Source of the DNA: Ephydatia muelleri
Lineage: Eukaryota > Porifera > Demospongiae > Spongillida > Spongillidae
Direction: 5' to 3'
DNA: 64,000 nt
Assembly: GCA_013339895.1 (NCBI GenBank)
Contig: JABACO010000024.1
Coordinates: 4,335,298-4,399,297, forward strand
A program made the translations under genes and the position numbers. Positions 35,901-46,479 of the stretch are shown here, one piece after another (position 1 is the first letter of the stretch; every line of letters begins with the position of its first letter). The notes beneath the pieces are model-generated. The model did no database searches. It was given only the letters and a program-made list of their open reading frames with translations, and was not told the DNA's origin.

Positions 35901-36822
35901 GGTTGACTGGACGAGGACAAAGGCTGACTGGATAAAGATGAAGGTTGACTGCACGAGGACAAAGGCCGACTGGATGAGCGCTGCATAGATGAGGACGAAG
36001 GCTGACTGGACAAGGACAACAGTTGACTCGACAAGGACAAAGACTGGCCGGATGAGTACATGTACAAATAAGGCTGAATAGATGAGGTTGCCATCAAAAT
36101 TCTAATAATACGTGCGCACGTGTTTAGGAAATATTGATACGAATAAACATTAAGCATAGTACAGTACAGGATTCGTTGTCGCCGGTTTGACTAAAGTTTT
36201 AAAGTTAGATATTGACATAGTGAAATAAATAGACGTCGTTATTGTCTCTATTTCGTGCTGCTTACGTCGAACTCGGCCGCCGGAGCCAAGAAAATTGTTG
36301 GAAGGTATTAATTAGAATATGCTATATTCATGCGCAAATATGCATGCACCTTAGCTTATCCGTGGGAGCGGCTTCTCTGAAACGTTGTACCAGAAGTGAC
36401 AACTCCAAAAGTACTGACCATGCATACAGTACTGCACAGTCATTTGTCCGCATGCCCTTCTGCCCAGTATGGCTCAGAGGTCTGAAAGCACAATTGATCT
36501 GTGATGTTATCTGTATATGTCGCTCAGTACCCTATGTATTGTCACGAAGTGGTACAAACGATCAGCGATTATTCATGTACGTCGTGTGCATGTGCAGCGA
36601 TTTCGATAACTTTAATAAGGGCATCGACAAATTGTTATTTTTGTTAAGCGCTGATAGGCGGCGCTCTCAGATGAATTGCGTTAGCGGTAGAGGCGCCTGA
36701 GACGATGAATTGCAGTACAGGTTTCGTGATCTAACCACGGGCAGCTATTATAAGGCCCAATGATTGTCATTAATTGTTCGTTGTTCCGAGTGTTACTTTT
36801 CCGTTGTTGTGAGCCCCCACTG
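32957..36822 (-). mobile_element. Pogo/Tigger-like DNA transposon, 3866 bp, with long TIRs
   Basis: The element starts CAGTGGGGGCTCACAAC and ends with its complement, GTTGTGAGCCCCCACTG, flanked by TA on both sides (32955-32956 and 36823-36824). CAGT ends and a TA target duplication are typical of pogo/Tigger elements of the Tc1/mariner superfamily. Terminal inverted repeats are about 739 bases (32957-33695 and 36084-36822), far longer than the few tens of bases usual for this group. The transposase lies on the minus strand between them. After the left TIR the sequence TCATCTATTCAGCCTTATTT also recurs by the right TIR, so the repeat was once longer. Confidence 0.9.
34102..36157 (-). pseudogene. 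Pogo/Tigger-type transposase, two frameshifts
   Basis: From 36157 downward: an N-terminal Ser/Gln-rich segment of repeated SSSQPSS-like units (about residues 26-140). Then a psq-type helix-turn-helix (FLTVEQKKKVIQEV, DVATKYGIGKTQVYKLF), a CENP-B-type second HTH (SRALIQARAILEAK, GWFYRFRWRYNI) and a DDE catalytic core. The core shows FNMDETGLF, ALLMDGFSGHE and SIFQPLDQGI, giving the three acidic residues of a pogo-type triad. One frame break occurs in a run of A near 35470 between the two HTH parts, and a second near 34430 close to the C-terminus. The tail is acidic (DDLEDDEIEESEE). The domains are otherwise well conserved, so decay is recent. Confidence 0.9.
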
Positions 36823-36956
36823 TAGTTGACTATTGATCTCCAGGGTACCAGCCTGGTACGCGCAGCGTAAGTAGTTCATGTAACCAGCCCTTTGTTGTGT
36901 CCTTTTGGCGTCACGTGATTTCAGACTTCGCCAACAAAATATGTCAGTAAACAGCT

Positions 36957-37072
<116 letters not shown>

Positions 37073-37161
37073 TTATATGTTGCGCGTCATGCAAGTTAAT
37101 GAAGCTGTTGCGATGGAGAATTAGAATAACGATTATGTCCTTTCCCTCGACTCTTCTCCAG

Positions 37162-38280
37162 CATAGCATCTTAGCAGGCTCAAAACGTGGGTCGTTTGTT
37201 GGTTCATCACCGGAGCAATGTGCCTTGGTGGACTACTGGCTGGAATGGGAGAGCAGTACACTGAAAGTGAGTGTGGTCATGACATCTGTTCAACCTGCAC
37301 TTATTGCTTTCAGCACAATAAAACTTTTGATCTAGCATGATGTGTTTAAACCTGTTTGTACAGATGTAGAAGGAAGTATTATAGTAAGTGATATATTGGT
37401 AGGACCAATTTATGTTATGATTGTGTGCTAAATAACTACTGGTTAACACTTTCATGTGCATACATATTCGTCATGTAGACTTATAGTGATACAGTATACT
37501 GCACATAACCCCAGCCATATGTACACACATAACCCCAGCCATATGTACACACATAACCCCAGCCATATGTACACACATAACCCCAGCCATATGTACACAC
37601 ATAACCCCAGCCATATGTACATAGTACAGTACATCTCTCTGCCCATGGAGGTGTCCTGATGGAGGTAATGTGTTCCCGCCATATTCTGGGCACCTGTGGC
37701 CTCACCCATGCAAATGGGAGTATGTCTAGTGACTGGAATTAGTAGTCAGGTCCCCGCCCTACGTTTGTAGAAAATGGCAATAAGGGTGATGGTGTTTCTT
37801 GGTGTAAGTTGTGGTATGTAGGAGGGGTGGTACTTGTATGTGTTCGGGCTTCACTTTGGACCATGTCTTTTGTATTCTAGAAGGAGGTTAGTCTTACTGA
37901 TGTAGTGGTGTGGTCTTCTCTATATCCAATTCTTGCCCCAGAGTCAGCTGGTAGTGGAGGTAAGGGTCTAGAGTGGGTTGTATGCATGTGAAGTGTATAT
38001 ATAGCTGTGTGTAAGTACTCTGCTTCTGACATCCTGTATACACAGGTCTCGTATTTGGCCTCGTATGTAAGTATACAGTACATAACATGAAAAGAGGGTC
38101 ACAAAATCATATGGATGGTATTCATCACAGAGTTGCACCCCAGGTGTGCCAATGGTTCATCTCATTGGCACACAAAACCATTCACGGCAGCCATTTTGAA
38201 GACATCTGGAGATGTTGGCTTCCAGGGATAACTGGACTTCCTGTTGGGAAAGGATGTGGGTGTGGCTACCCTTTGTGCTA
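37162..38280 (+). pseudogene. MARS1: MetRS N-terminal region (GST-C-like) exons, + copy
   Basis: Exon 37162-37266 (CTCCAG acceptor, CTGAAA/GTGAGT donor) encodes PEQCALVDYWLEWESSTLK, matching the start of the GST-C-like domain of animal cytoplasmic methionyl-tRNA synthetase. Exon 37881-37959 (ATTCTAG acceptor, GGAG/GTAAGG donor) encodes SLTDVVVWSSLYPIL, the following helix pair. From 38144 (CACCCCAG acceptor) VCQWFISLAHKTI fits the next helix. In animals this domain docks MetRS in the multi-synthetase complex. Some intervening residues are not found; five 24-bp repeats sit between the first two exons. The first coding exon must lie upstream of 37162, close to the pogo element, and was not identified. 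Confidence 0.6.
37503..37620. repeat. 24-bp tandem repeat, about 5 units
   Basis: Near-perfect units of CATAACCCCAGCCATATGTA plus CACA, within a MetRS intron. Open in all frames because 24 is a multiple of 3; not coding. Confidence 0.9.
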
Positions 38281-38369
38281 ATTCACCTTCCATCAGGATC
38301 TGACTTTTCATCCTAAACCTGAGAGGTGTGGGAGGCAAAACCAATTGTAAGTGGAATTATGTAGTGTGT

Positions 38370-38497
38370 GTATACAGGTGTATGTGTGTGTGTATGTGTG
38401 TGTGTATGTGTGTGTTGTATGTGTGTGTATGTGTGTGTGTTAGCTCGTGCATTTGTGTGTGTCTGTGTGTGTGTATGTGTGTGTGCTAGCTCGTGCA

Positions 38498-38543
<46 letters not shown>

Positions 38544-38572
38544 GTGTGAGAGTATGTGTGTGTATCAATGTT
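38370..38572. repeat. GT-rich compound microsatellite
   Basis: GT tracts with interspersed TATGTG, including a duplicated GCTAGCTCGTGCATTTGTGTG-like segment (38440 and 38488), in a MetRS intron. Confidence 0.85.
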
Positions 38573-38841
38573 CAGTTTTTAGCACAGTGTTTTTTTCTTC
38601 ATGTTCAACTGTATGTGTGGGTTGCCATGTATGTGTCGGAATCTTTACTACATCTATGTGTGTGGATGTGTGTCTATGTGATTTATGTTGAAACAATCAA
38701 AGAGAATATGTGTTGTGTGAGATGTGCATGTGTGTGAGTTATGTTGAAATGATCGAGGGTTTAGGAATCCTGGAATTCTATTATCTTAGATCAGGGCTTG
38801 GGAAGATTGAACCATTTAGATACAAGTTTTAGAAGCATTAC

Positions 38842-38923
38842 ATAACCAGTGCTTTCCCTACATGTATGTCAACAATGTCCCTCATCTTGAAAACATCATC
38901 GGATTGTCTGACGTCTTTGCATA
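38842..38923 (+). pseudogene. MARS1: MetRS HIGH-motif exon, damaged
   Basis: ITSAF, then in a shifted frame PYMYVNNVPHLENIIG and SDVFA, correspond to the first Rossmann segment of MetRS, normally ITSALPYVNNxPHLGN. Three defects are visible. There is a frame change between SAF and PYM together with an extra ATGTAT. The class-I HIGH-type tetrapeptide HLGN is HLEN (38883-38894). A TAG follows SDVFA, with residues missing before it. The HIGH motif contacts ATP, so this copy should not make an active enzyme unless another exon supplies the segment. The matching part of the inverted copy lies beyond the right edge. Confidence 0.7.
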
Positions 38924-39142
38924 GTATGTGCTTACCTGTACAAACACACATATGACGTAATGCACCACTGTATGTGTGTGCATCAGCATATGCTAGGGTA
39001 CATACCGTGCTGCATATATACATGTACTATGCATGCATGTTACCTTGGCTATCCACACACACAGTGGCACGAAATGTACACCTTGTATATAGCATGTAAA
39101 GGTGTTGTTTATTGTGCCACATGTTTGCTTAAAACATTACAG

Positions 39143-39350
39143 TATTGCCATCTCCGTGGTTACAACTGTCTGTACATATGTGGTACGGATGAGTATGGTA
39201 CGGCCACAGAGACCAAGGCGTTGGAGGAGGGACTTTCCCCTCAGGAGATATATGCCAAGTACTTCAAGATCCATTAGGAGATATACGACTGGTTCCACAT
39301 TGCCTTCAACCACTTCGGAAGAACAAGCACACCAGAGCAGACTGAGTATG
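39143..39350 (+). pseudogene. MARS1: MetRS catalytic exon with in-frame TAG
   Basis: Acceptor AAACATTACAG. The frame reads [20 protein letters not shown], then [12 protein letters not shown] (39275-39277), EIYDWFHIAFNHFGRTSTPE and a donor near GTATGTGT. This is the highly conserved MetRS core containing GTDEYGT. The TAG occupies a position where a single base change from a lysine codon (AAG) would explain it. Sequence on both sides is excellent, so the stop is recent or an assembly error. Confidence 0.85.
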
Positions 39351-39620
39351 TGTAGATGTGTGTGTGTGTGTGTGTTTGTTTGCATATGTCCGTCCATGTG
39401 TGTCAATCTACATAATTTTGTTATTAATATTCTGTACTCTTTGTATTGTATCAAATGGCTGAAGGTACCAATGAGTGTTTGATACAATGTGTACCGCAAA
39501 AAAACGTTTTCTTTACTTAGGTAAACCAAATATGTGAATTTGGAAATAGGGTGAAAAAATGCATGTGTATGTGAGTGTTCACATGTACGTTGATGACTGA
39601 TCAATGTCAGTATTCTTCAG

Positions 39621-39697
39621 GATATTTTCAACAGGCTATACCAGAGGGGGGACATGTGTCCAAGGACGGAACAACTCAAGTGTCAACACTGCAACAG
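39621..39697 (+). pseudogene. MARS1: MetRS exon leading into the zinc region
   Basis: Acceptor TATTCTTCAG, donor CAACAG/GTAATG. Encodes IFNRLYQRGD then TEQLKCQHCNR, matching the segment just before the metal-binding insert. The next expected piece (the FLADRxVEG-type segment) is not seen between here and 40467, a gap in the gene model. Confidence 0.65.
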
Positions 39698-40466
39698 GTA
39701 ATGATGAAGTTCATGTGTTGAGTATTTGGAGTGCAGTGTGGCAAAATAATCAACCATCAGGTTGGACAGGGCTCTGGCACATGTAGGATATACCCACCCA
39801 TATAATAGATTTTATGTTTACTACAGCCTATGTGCGTAGACACTGATTCATTCAGGATGTATGTCACTCTCAGGCCACTGAAATCATGGCATCTAATAGC
39901 TCTTATCAGACAAGTATAATGGCATGGAATGACACTACATTTCGTGCCATTATAGCTGGTTCTCAATATAGATAACTCACATGTTAGAGCAATGAACCAC
40001 CTATTGAGATTCATGCTATAGAGACTGTCGAAAAGTGACTATTTTGACAGTAGACTACGAAGCTGAAAATGATAAGCATCATCCAAGCATGTGGAAGATA
40101 TAAGCACGTAAAAACACTGACACTCATGCAAACAAATAAAACATGGTTGCCTTATAGTTGCCAATGCAAATGACCAGTGTTTCAGTCCAAGTACCCAACT
40201 TTACTCACACATGTGTGTGTCAAGTTGCCTTGTTCATACTGTGGTGTTACGTGTACAGCATGCATGTTCTTATTAGTGCTCCCTATTGTCTGTGTATGTA
40301 AATTAGGTTCCTTGCAGACCATTTTGTTGAATTTGTCCTGTAATGTGCCTGTGAAGTGAGTTGCCATGGTTATAGCACCCATGACATCACATTGAACCAT
40401 TCTTGCATCTCCACACTACCCCACCCCTCCCCTTTGCTCACCTTTCACACCCCACACCCCTATCAG

Positions 40467-40705
40467 GATGCCAGAGGTGACCAATGTGACAAGTGTGGGA
40501 ATCTCATTAATGCCATTGAACTCAAGTCACCACGTTGCAAGATATGCTCCAATCAGCCAAAGGTTGAGTCGTCCAATCACCTGTTTCTGGACTTTGCCAT
40601 GGTCAGTCCTAGCTGGAGAGTTGTCTGGGAACTAGCAGAGGTCACCTCTTCCCCTGCAGTTGTCCTCATCAGTGGATCAGTGGTTCCAGAGGTCATCATC
40701 AGAGG
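40467..40705 (+). CDS. MARS1: MetRS zinc-binding exon plus mini-exon (+ copy)
   Basis: Exon 40467-40601 (TATCAG acceptor, ATG/GTCAGT donor) encodes [19 protein letters not shown] and [20 protein letters not shown]. The two CxxC pairs are the metal-binding knuckle of MetRS. A 58-base intron ending CCCCTGCAG leads to a 46-base mini-exon (40660-40705) encoding [15 protein letters not shown], phase 1 to the next exon at 41078. The frame that reads straight through the intron does not fit the phase of the next exon. The last codon before the donor is ATG here but AAG in the inverted copy. Confidence 0.75.
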
Positions 40706-41077
40706 GTAAGGGACACTGGGGAGTAATGCACTCACACACGCTATGATTATAGAGTAAATGGTTTAAAATCTGTTTTGGTAGCTCTACGTGTGGAATTGTT
40801 GCATACCTGGTGATTGCAGATGAACACAGCAATATTGATGTTTTCAATCACAGGAGTGTCTGTTATATTGAATCCTAGCATGCATTGTCAAGTGAAAGAA
40901 GGTCTGGCTGTTACAGCATGCTACTTCTTTGGTAAAATGACTTCAGTTTTCTGCCATTTGTGAATTTAATATTTGTTCTCCTATGTTGTAGTGATGTATT
41001 GTGCACATACCATACCATTGTGTGATCTCCTGTTTCCTCATCTTCTCCCCCTCACCTTACGTCCTGCACCCTCCCAG

Positions 41078-41234
41078 GGGTGTGGTCTTCCAATGCCATC
41101 CAGATCACCAGTTCCTGGATCAGGGATGGTCTGAAGCCACGATGTATCAGTAGAGACCTCAAGTGGGGCACACCTGTACCTCTGGAAGGATACGCTGATA
41201 AGGTGTTCTACGTCTGGTTTGATGCTCCAATTGG
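41078..41234 (+). CDS. MARS1: MetRS core exon (+ copy)
   Basis: 157 bases, acceptor CCTCCCAG, donor TTGG/GTGAGA. Encodes [38 protein letters not shown] and [11 protein letters not shown], the most conserved part of class-I MetRS around the methionine and adenylate pocket. Intact. Confidence 0.9.
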
Positions 41235-41668
41235 GTGAGACCTCATGTCCTTCCCCTCACCTCTTGTCCCATCACCCAGTGTAGTATCCTTATATGGTCA
41301 TTTGCTTACACAGTACCACTCACTCACAAGTTTACTCTTGCATGCACGTGACATGCAAGTTGTGAGCAAGTTACTTGTGTACGCTTGCTAAAATGAAATT
41401 ATCCTTTGCGTGTCGTTCACCCAATCCTCACTAATAGCTACTTGAACCTTCGCATAAGCTACATATGTACTTGCAGTCAAACCTTTGTATACGATACACT
41501 ATCCATATTACTAACTGTACAAAGAAAATTAGGCATACACGAGTGGCAAGTCCCACCAACGTGGGTGTAAACTGTGGGTGAGAGGTAATGTACACACATC
41601 ATCAGAGTCCTGATCCTGAATAATATCACCTATTCCACTCACCTCCTCCCACACACACACACATGCAG

Positions 41669-41950
41669 CTACTTGTCCATCACAGCCTGCTACACCAAAG
41701 AGTGGGAAAAGTGGTGGAAGAATCCTGAACATGTGAGATCATGTGACTTACATGTGACCTACACATGCATGACAAGTGTTCATGTTATTTCAAACAGTGT
41801 TCATGTATCCTTTATTCCATCTCCTCCATTTGCAGGTCCAGTTGTACCAATTCATGGCCAAGGACAATGTTCCCTTCCACACGGTGGTGTTCTCCAGCTC
41901 CCTCCCTGGGGTAGAGGATAACCACACCCTCCTCCACATGAGCTCCACAG
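41669..41950 (+). CDS. MARS1: MetRS core exons YLSITA and VQLYQF (first set, + copy)
   Basis: Exon 41669-41732 encodes [20 protein letters not shown] and ends phase 0 at CAT/GTGAGA. Exon 41836-41950 (TTTGCAG acceptor, CACAG/GTGAGG donor) encodes [19 protein letters not shown] and ends phase 1. Phase 1 fits the KMSKS exon at 44591 (G/AG gives Glu of EYLNYEE), so the natural joint skips the extra copies at 44167 and 44392. Confidence 0.85.
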
Positions 41951-42169
41951 GTGAGGGCCTGGGGAGGAGGGGGAACCTCTGTGCTGGCCTATACAAGTAC
42001 ATGTAATTATGTATCCATATGGAGTTAACACATCAACAAATCTGGATGCACATGTGATGACCTGGTAAAAGGGTTGCATTAATTTACTACACAACACACC
42101 CAATGAAGCCATCTTGTACCCTCTCTCTTGCCCAAGCACCTAAGTGGTGTTGGTCAGGAGGTAGTCAAG

Positions 42170-42412
42170 GGCGAGGAGAAGATGAGAGAAGTGGGTGAGG
42201 GAGGAGGAGGTGTGTGAGGGGAGGGAGAGGGTGTGTGAGGGGAGGGAGGAGGTGTGTGAGGGGAGGGAGGTGTGTGAGGGGAGGGAGAGGGTGTGTGAGG
42301 GGAGGGAGGGTGGGTGAGGGGAGGGAGAGGGGGTGAGGGGAGGCAGAGGTGTGTGCGGGGAGGGAGAGGTGGGTGATGGAAGAGAGGTAGGTGAGGGAGG
42401 GAGGAGGCGTGG
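42170..42412. repeat. G-rich minisatellite (GGTGTGTGAGGGGAGGGAG)
   Basis: About 12 units of 18-25 bases rich in GGGG/GGG runs. The inverted arm carries the C-rich equivalent at 61190-61432, and a longer array of the same kind is at 47620-48425. All three start after the sequence CTTGCCCAAGCACCTAAGTG. Runs of G could form quadruplexes. Confidence 0.85.
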
Positions 42413-44166
42413 TGGTATAATGATCCATGATCTGCAAGGTTTATGTTACCACAGCTGCATGTGACAAGATGTGGTGGTCAGGATATGTTGTATAAATTCT
42501 TAGCTTCTTTCTCATCACAATAGTAATAGTTGTGCACAGACAAAAGTGAATGTCGGCGACAATGTAAGAGAGAACTACATACTGCAGGATGGATGTGTGC
42601 AAGAGTCAATCGCGAATGACCCAATGATGTTATATTTGTCGGAGAAGGCAACTTCACCTTTTTCACTGCTTTAGCTTCTCCGTTTCGTGGCAGTTGGGAC
42701 AATATCAGTATTGTAGCATCAAAGGAGATTGAAGAAGCGTCTAATATTTATCAAACACTAGTTGCGAATATCCGTAATCGCATAAAGTTTAATCATAATG
42801 CCATGCCATTGGAGAAGTTATCTTGCTGTAGCTGATCAACTGCAAGCGGTGCAGCTTCCTGGTCAGATTGTATAGTATATTAAAGCAATCGTCAACCTCC
42901 CACACAGTGAATACCGGCCGAAAATGAATGCAACAAATTTGCACGAATCAGATTTGACTCATTGTGCTTTATTTTTAAAATTCTCGTTCAATTGATAGCA
43001 AAATGGTGAAATGGCAATTCTGGTTCGCAACTTCATTTGTTCTGTCGCAAGTACAACAACAAAACGATTTTCTATTTATTGGGATCTCCTAAAGGTGACT
43101 AACTACCACATTCAATACTTGATTGGTAATAATCATTATGCTGAGAGGAAAGATAACATTTCATAGCAGTCGATACACAGTTCCCGAAAGACATGCTTAG
43201 TCGTGGGGAGAGAGTGCAAGAGATTCATGATGCAATCCTAAATGATCACCTCACATTGTGCTTCGATCACTAAATTATAGTTGTGAAATTGTTCATTCTT
43301 CTCGGGATTCTATAATGGTTATATTATCCTTCATGTCCAGAATTGCATAGACGTCTGTACAATTTAACATTCATGTCAAGTATTTGTTAAGTATTTTATT
43401 GTTTCTCAACACGTGTATAATATTATTATTTGTGTAAGCATTGAATAATACATCATTTTCTTTCATCTTGTGAGTAGCAGAAATTAATTGCTTTGGCCAT
43501 TGTGTCCCTTTAAGCAATAACAATTAACTATTGAATGGCGCGCCCTTAATTGTAAGTGTATTAAATTACTTGGTGCTGGTGTGCGTGCCTGTGGGAGGAG
43601 CGTGTCGTCTGCCGACCGGACGTATCTACCCGTTTATCAACAACTGTGTAAGTTGCAGCTTGGCACTATATAGCGGTCCGTTGCTACATCTTAATATCGT
43701 ATCGCACTTGATATGCTCAATGCGTGCGCGGGAGCACGCACACTCACACCAGGTCTTCGCACATACACATTCACACACTCCAGCTCTATTGCCTGAGTCT
43801 AGTCTGTATCATTAGGAAGAATCTCTTTAGCTGATGCTATGATACCGTCCGTATGGTCAGTGGGTGTGGTCGGCAAGAATGGCTCTTAGCTACTCGTCAT
43901 TTGTAATGCCTGTAAGGCTGGTGTGCTTTTTGAGTGTGTGTATTCAAAACTCTACCAAGGAGGGGGTATTGATATGGGCGTGGCTCCGTCACGTGAGTCA
44001 TGTGTTGGTAAGAGATGTGAGGGGTTAAGCAACTGGAGTGATAAACAGTGCCCTGTAGCTTTGCTAGAGTGTGAGGGGTTAGAGCAGACCATGTGGTTTG
44101 CTCAAATCTCTTAACCCAGGCTCACACTCTAGCAAAGCTAGCACACACAATCACACACACATGCAG
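42413..44166. other. Intronic block with interspersed repeat; no exon recognised
   Basis: Lies between the first and second sets of MetRS core exons. 42600-43080 is the third copy of the interspersed repeat at 3484. Around 43520-44110, CG-containing sequence (GGCGCGCC at 43537; TGCGTGCGCGGGAGCACGCA near 43721-43740) and the pair CTCTAGCAAAGCTA / TAGCTTTGCTAGAG (44057 and 44127) occur. No coding frame is convincing. Confidence 0.55.
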
Positions 44167-44502
44167 CTACTTGTCCATCACAGCCTGCTACACCAAAGAG
44201 TGGGAAAAGTGGTGGAAGAATCCTGAACATGTGAGATCATGTGACTCTCATGTGACCTATACATGCATGATGCCCAAGTGTCCATTATTTGTCTTTTTTG
44301 TTTGTAACTCTAATGTGACTGTCACCTTACTGACACTTGGTGTTCATGTATTCTTTATTTATTAACTCCTCCCCCCCCCACACCCTCTCAGGTCCAGTAG
44401 TACCAGTTCATGGCCAAGGACAATGTTCCCATCCACACTGTGGTGTTCCCAGCTTCCTCTTGGGGGCAGAGGATAACCACATGAGCTAGCAGTCCACACA
44501 TC
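44167..44502 (+). pseudogene. MARS1: Second set of MetRS core exons (+ copy), with stop
   Basis: 44167-44230 repeats [20 protein letters not shown] exactly. 44392 onward repeats the next exon but reads [19 protein letters not shown] (TAG at 44398-44400), and its end is shifted out of frame (PASSWGQRI instead of a [13 protein letters not shown] sequence). In the right arm the equivalent exon (58950-59041) has no TAG. These are duplicated exons left between 41950 and 44591. Confidence 0.8.
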
Positions 44503-44590
44503 TATGCTTTTCCAGACAGATGCTAAAGTTTCTATATACTACCCCTTCCCCCTCACTTGCTCCTCATTCCCTCCTCCCCATGCCATTCAG

Positions 44591-44690
44591 AGTACCTGAA
44601 CTATGAGGAGGGCAAGTTCTCCAAGAGCAGGTGTGTGGGTGTGTTTGGGGACAACTCCAAGGACACTCCAGCAGACATGCTCCATTGAGT
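44591..44690 (+). CDS. MARS1: MetRS KMSKS-type exon (+ copy)
   Basis: Acceptor CCATTCAG; encodes [20 protein letters not shown] then [12 protein letters not shown] and TGA at 44686-44688. KFSKS is the KMSKS signature of eukaryotic cytoplasmic MetRS, binding ATP. The usual RG after it is RC, and the segment after GDNSKDT is one codon group short and runs into a stop, unlike the inverted copy ([10 protein letters not shown]). No obvious donor before the stop, so the exon end is unclear. Confidence 0.75.
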
Positions 44691-44712
44691 CCCAGTTGGG
44701 TGGAGCCTCTTC

Positions 44713-44714
<2 letters not shown>

Positions 44715-44766
<52 letters not shown>
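44715..44766. repeat. GT microsatellite
   Basis: TG tract directly after the KMSKS exon. The inverted arm has CA repeats at the same place (58660-58701), shorter and interrupted. Confidence 0.9.
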
Positions 44767-44767
<1 letters not shown>

Positions 44768-45039
44768 ATTGTGGAGTATGATGTGCCAATACATTCTGTA
44801 TTATGAATGTGTGTTGTTTGCCATAACAAGTGTCAGAAATGATCACATGTGTGCTGTCTTTCAGATTACTGATAGCATCCTGTCCCATTGTGGTAATGTA
44901 TCACATGCTTTTAAGACATGGAAAGTGTTAAAACGATTGTTATTTATCTGTAAGGTATGATTAAATTTGGTAGAGGTGTTGTATTTACTTCCATGTATCT
45001 ACCTGCATTTGTTGTCATATGGCATGTGATGGGATATTG

Positions 45040-45250
45040 CTTTGGAGACATTGTGCAACGAGTTCATCCCTACCTCTCTCCTCCCTCCGAGAGTGTTGAT
45101 GTTCATTAAGAACAGCTTCCAGGGAGTGGTTCCAGCCATTATCCTTGCAAGACAACACACGAAGCTGATATCACCAGATAACTTCAGGGCTATGTGGCCT
45201 GTCTGGAAAAGCATAAATGTAGGTGTGTGGACTGCTTGCATGCCCTAATA
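45040..45250 (+). pseudogene. MARS1: Probable MetRS exon after KMSKS (LMFIKNSF), + copy
   Basis: RVLMFIKNSFQGVVPA resembles the helix segment of MetRS shortly after the KMSKS loop (xLMFxKxxFGGxVP). The following LISPDNFRAMWPV has no clear counterpart. A shorter repeat of the same DNA occurs at 45850-45950 and inverted at 58200-58345. Exon borders not resolved. Confidence 0.45.
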
Positions 45251-46371
45251 AGGGTCCAAGTGTTGGGTAGTTGAAATAACATTGTGGAACTTTACACCAC
45301 TGTCATTAACATCTGTAGTTTATTTAGTGATCTACTATTTGTTCAAAAAAGGGGTGGTTTATACATTTCCAGACTACTGGGGAAGCACAGCTGTCTGCTC
45401 TCATTGAACTAGTGGAAATTACTAGGCACTCACCCTAAAAAATTGAAATCGGTTTCCTGTCTCATAGCAACGAACCAGACAACCAATTCCCTTTGTGTAC
45501 ACAAAGCACAAGGAGTACAATGAACATCTATCAACCTTTCTTTGGTTGAAGAAAGACCTCTGACCTTCATATTATACATAATATCACATGACCTTACCAT
45601 TCAAAAACGTGTCAGTTTTGTGGCATGAAGACAGGTGACTTATTTCAGCGCCAACAGAGCTCGTGAGTTATAAAGACTACAAGTCACTAAAAAACATTCT
45701 TTTTGAGAAGGTTGCTGGTATATAGGATTTCAAGGCAATAATGGAGTAAAAAACAAGGAAACAAGGTTCTACAATAAGCAAAGATGTAATAGTCCTATAT
45801 TTAGCACACGAATAGGGAGTTTCTCTTATTGCTAGACCCTTGTTAGTTCCCTAAGCTGATGTTCATTAAGAACAGCTTCCAGGGGGCAGTTCCAGCCATG
45901 TCTTTGCAAGACAAACACAGGAAGCTGAACTTCAGGGCTATGTGGCCTGTCAGTATATGCATGCACAAATAAGGAAGTCTTGGGTAGATGAAAAAACATT
46001 GTGGGACATTGTGGGCCATTTGACCATTGTTGTCTCAACACATGTCTAGATCTGTTGTTTATTTAGTGACCTTGCACATAACAGATAAGAAAACGTTTGT
46101 CATGGTCTGTTCCAAGAATGGGTGGTTTTGTGTTTGAAGAACTACATGTACAATGTATCCCTAATGCTTGAGTGTGGTCAGAGGTGCTGCACGTAAAATG
46201 ATGCATGGTATAAGAGTGCAGTATGGGTGTAGAGCCATGCATAGACACATATTGTATAGGATTGAGTCACCATGCATGACAATAACAGTATCCACACATC
46301 AGACAACATGTGACTGAAACCTTACTGACACATGATGTATCCTCCTCCTCCCCACCCCCTCTCATGTACAG

Positions 46372-46479
46372 GTACCAGTTCATGGCCAAGGACAATGTTC
46401 CCTTTCACACTGTGGTGTTCCCCAGCTCCCTCCTGGGGGCAGAGGATAACCACACCTTCCTCAACCACATGAGCTCCAG
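46372..46479 (+). pseudogene. MARS1: Third copy of the MetRS VQLYQF exon (+ copy)
   Basis: Acceptor TGTACAG, donor CTCCAG/GTGAGG. Encodes [20 protein letters not shown] then [15 protein letters not shown], closest of the three to the family consensus, but it lies downstream of the KMSKS exon and so out of order. It lacks the first codons (VQL). Confidence 0.75.

Noticed and set aside
33079..36700. Two identical 152-codon frames (33079-33537 minus and 36242-36700 plus)
   Set aside because: They are the two terminal inverted repeats of the pogo-like element; no domain, not a gene pair.
37452..37709. Frames with repeated IWLGLCVY or HNPSHMYT
   Set aside because: Translation of the 24-bp tandem repeat in a MetRS intron.
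40602..40707. Straight read-through from the MetRS zinc exon ([13 protein letters not shown]...)
   Set aside because: It ends in the wrong phase for the next exon; a short intron with a CCCCTGCAG acceptor gives the right phase and a better family match.
43531..43815. 94-codon frame with CVPVGGACRLPTGR (and 59690-60037 minus)
   Set aside because: The mirrored arm has a different frame structure; no domain and no splice context.
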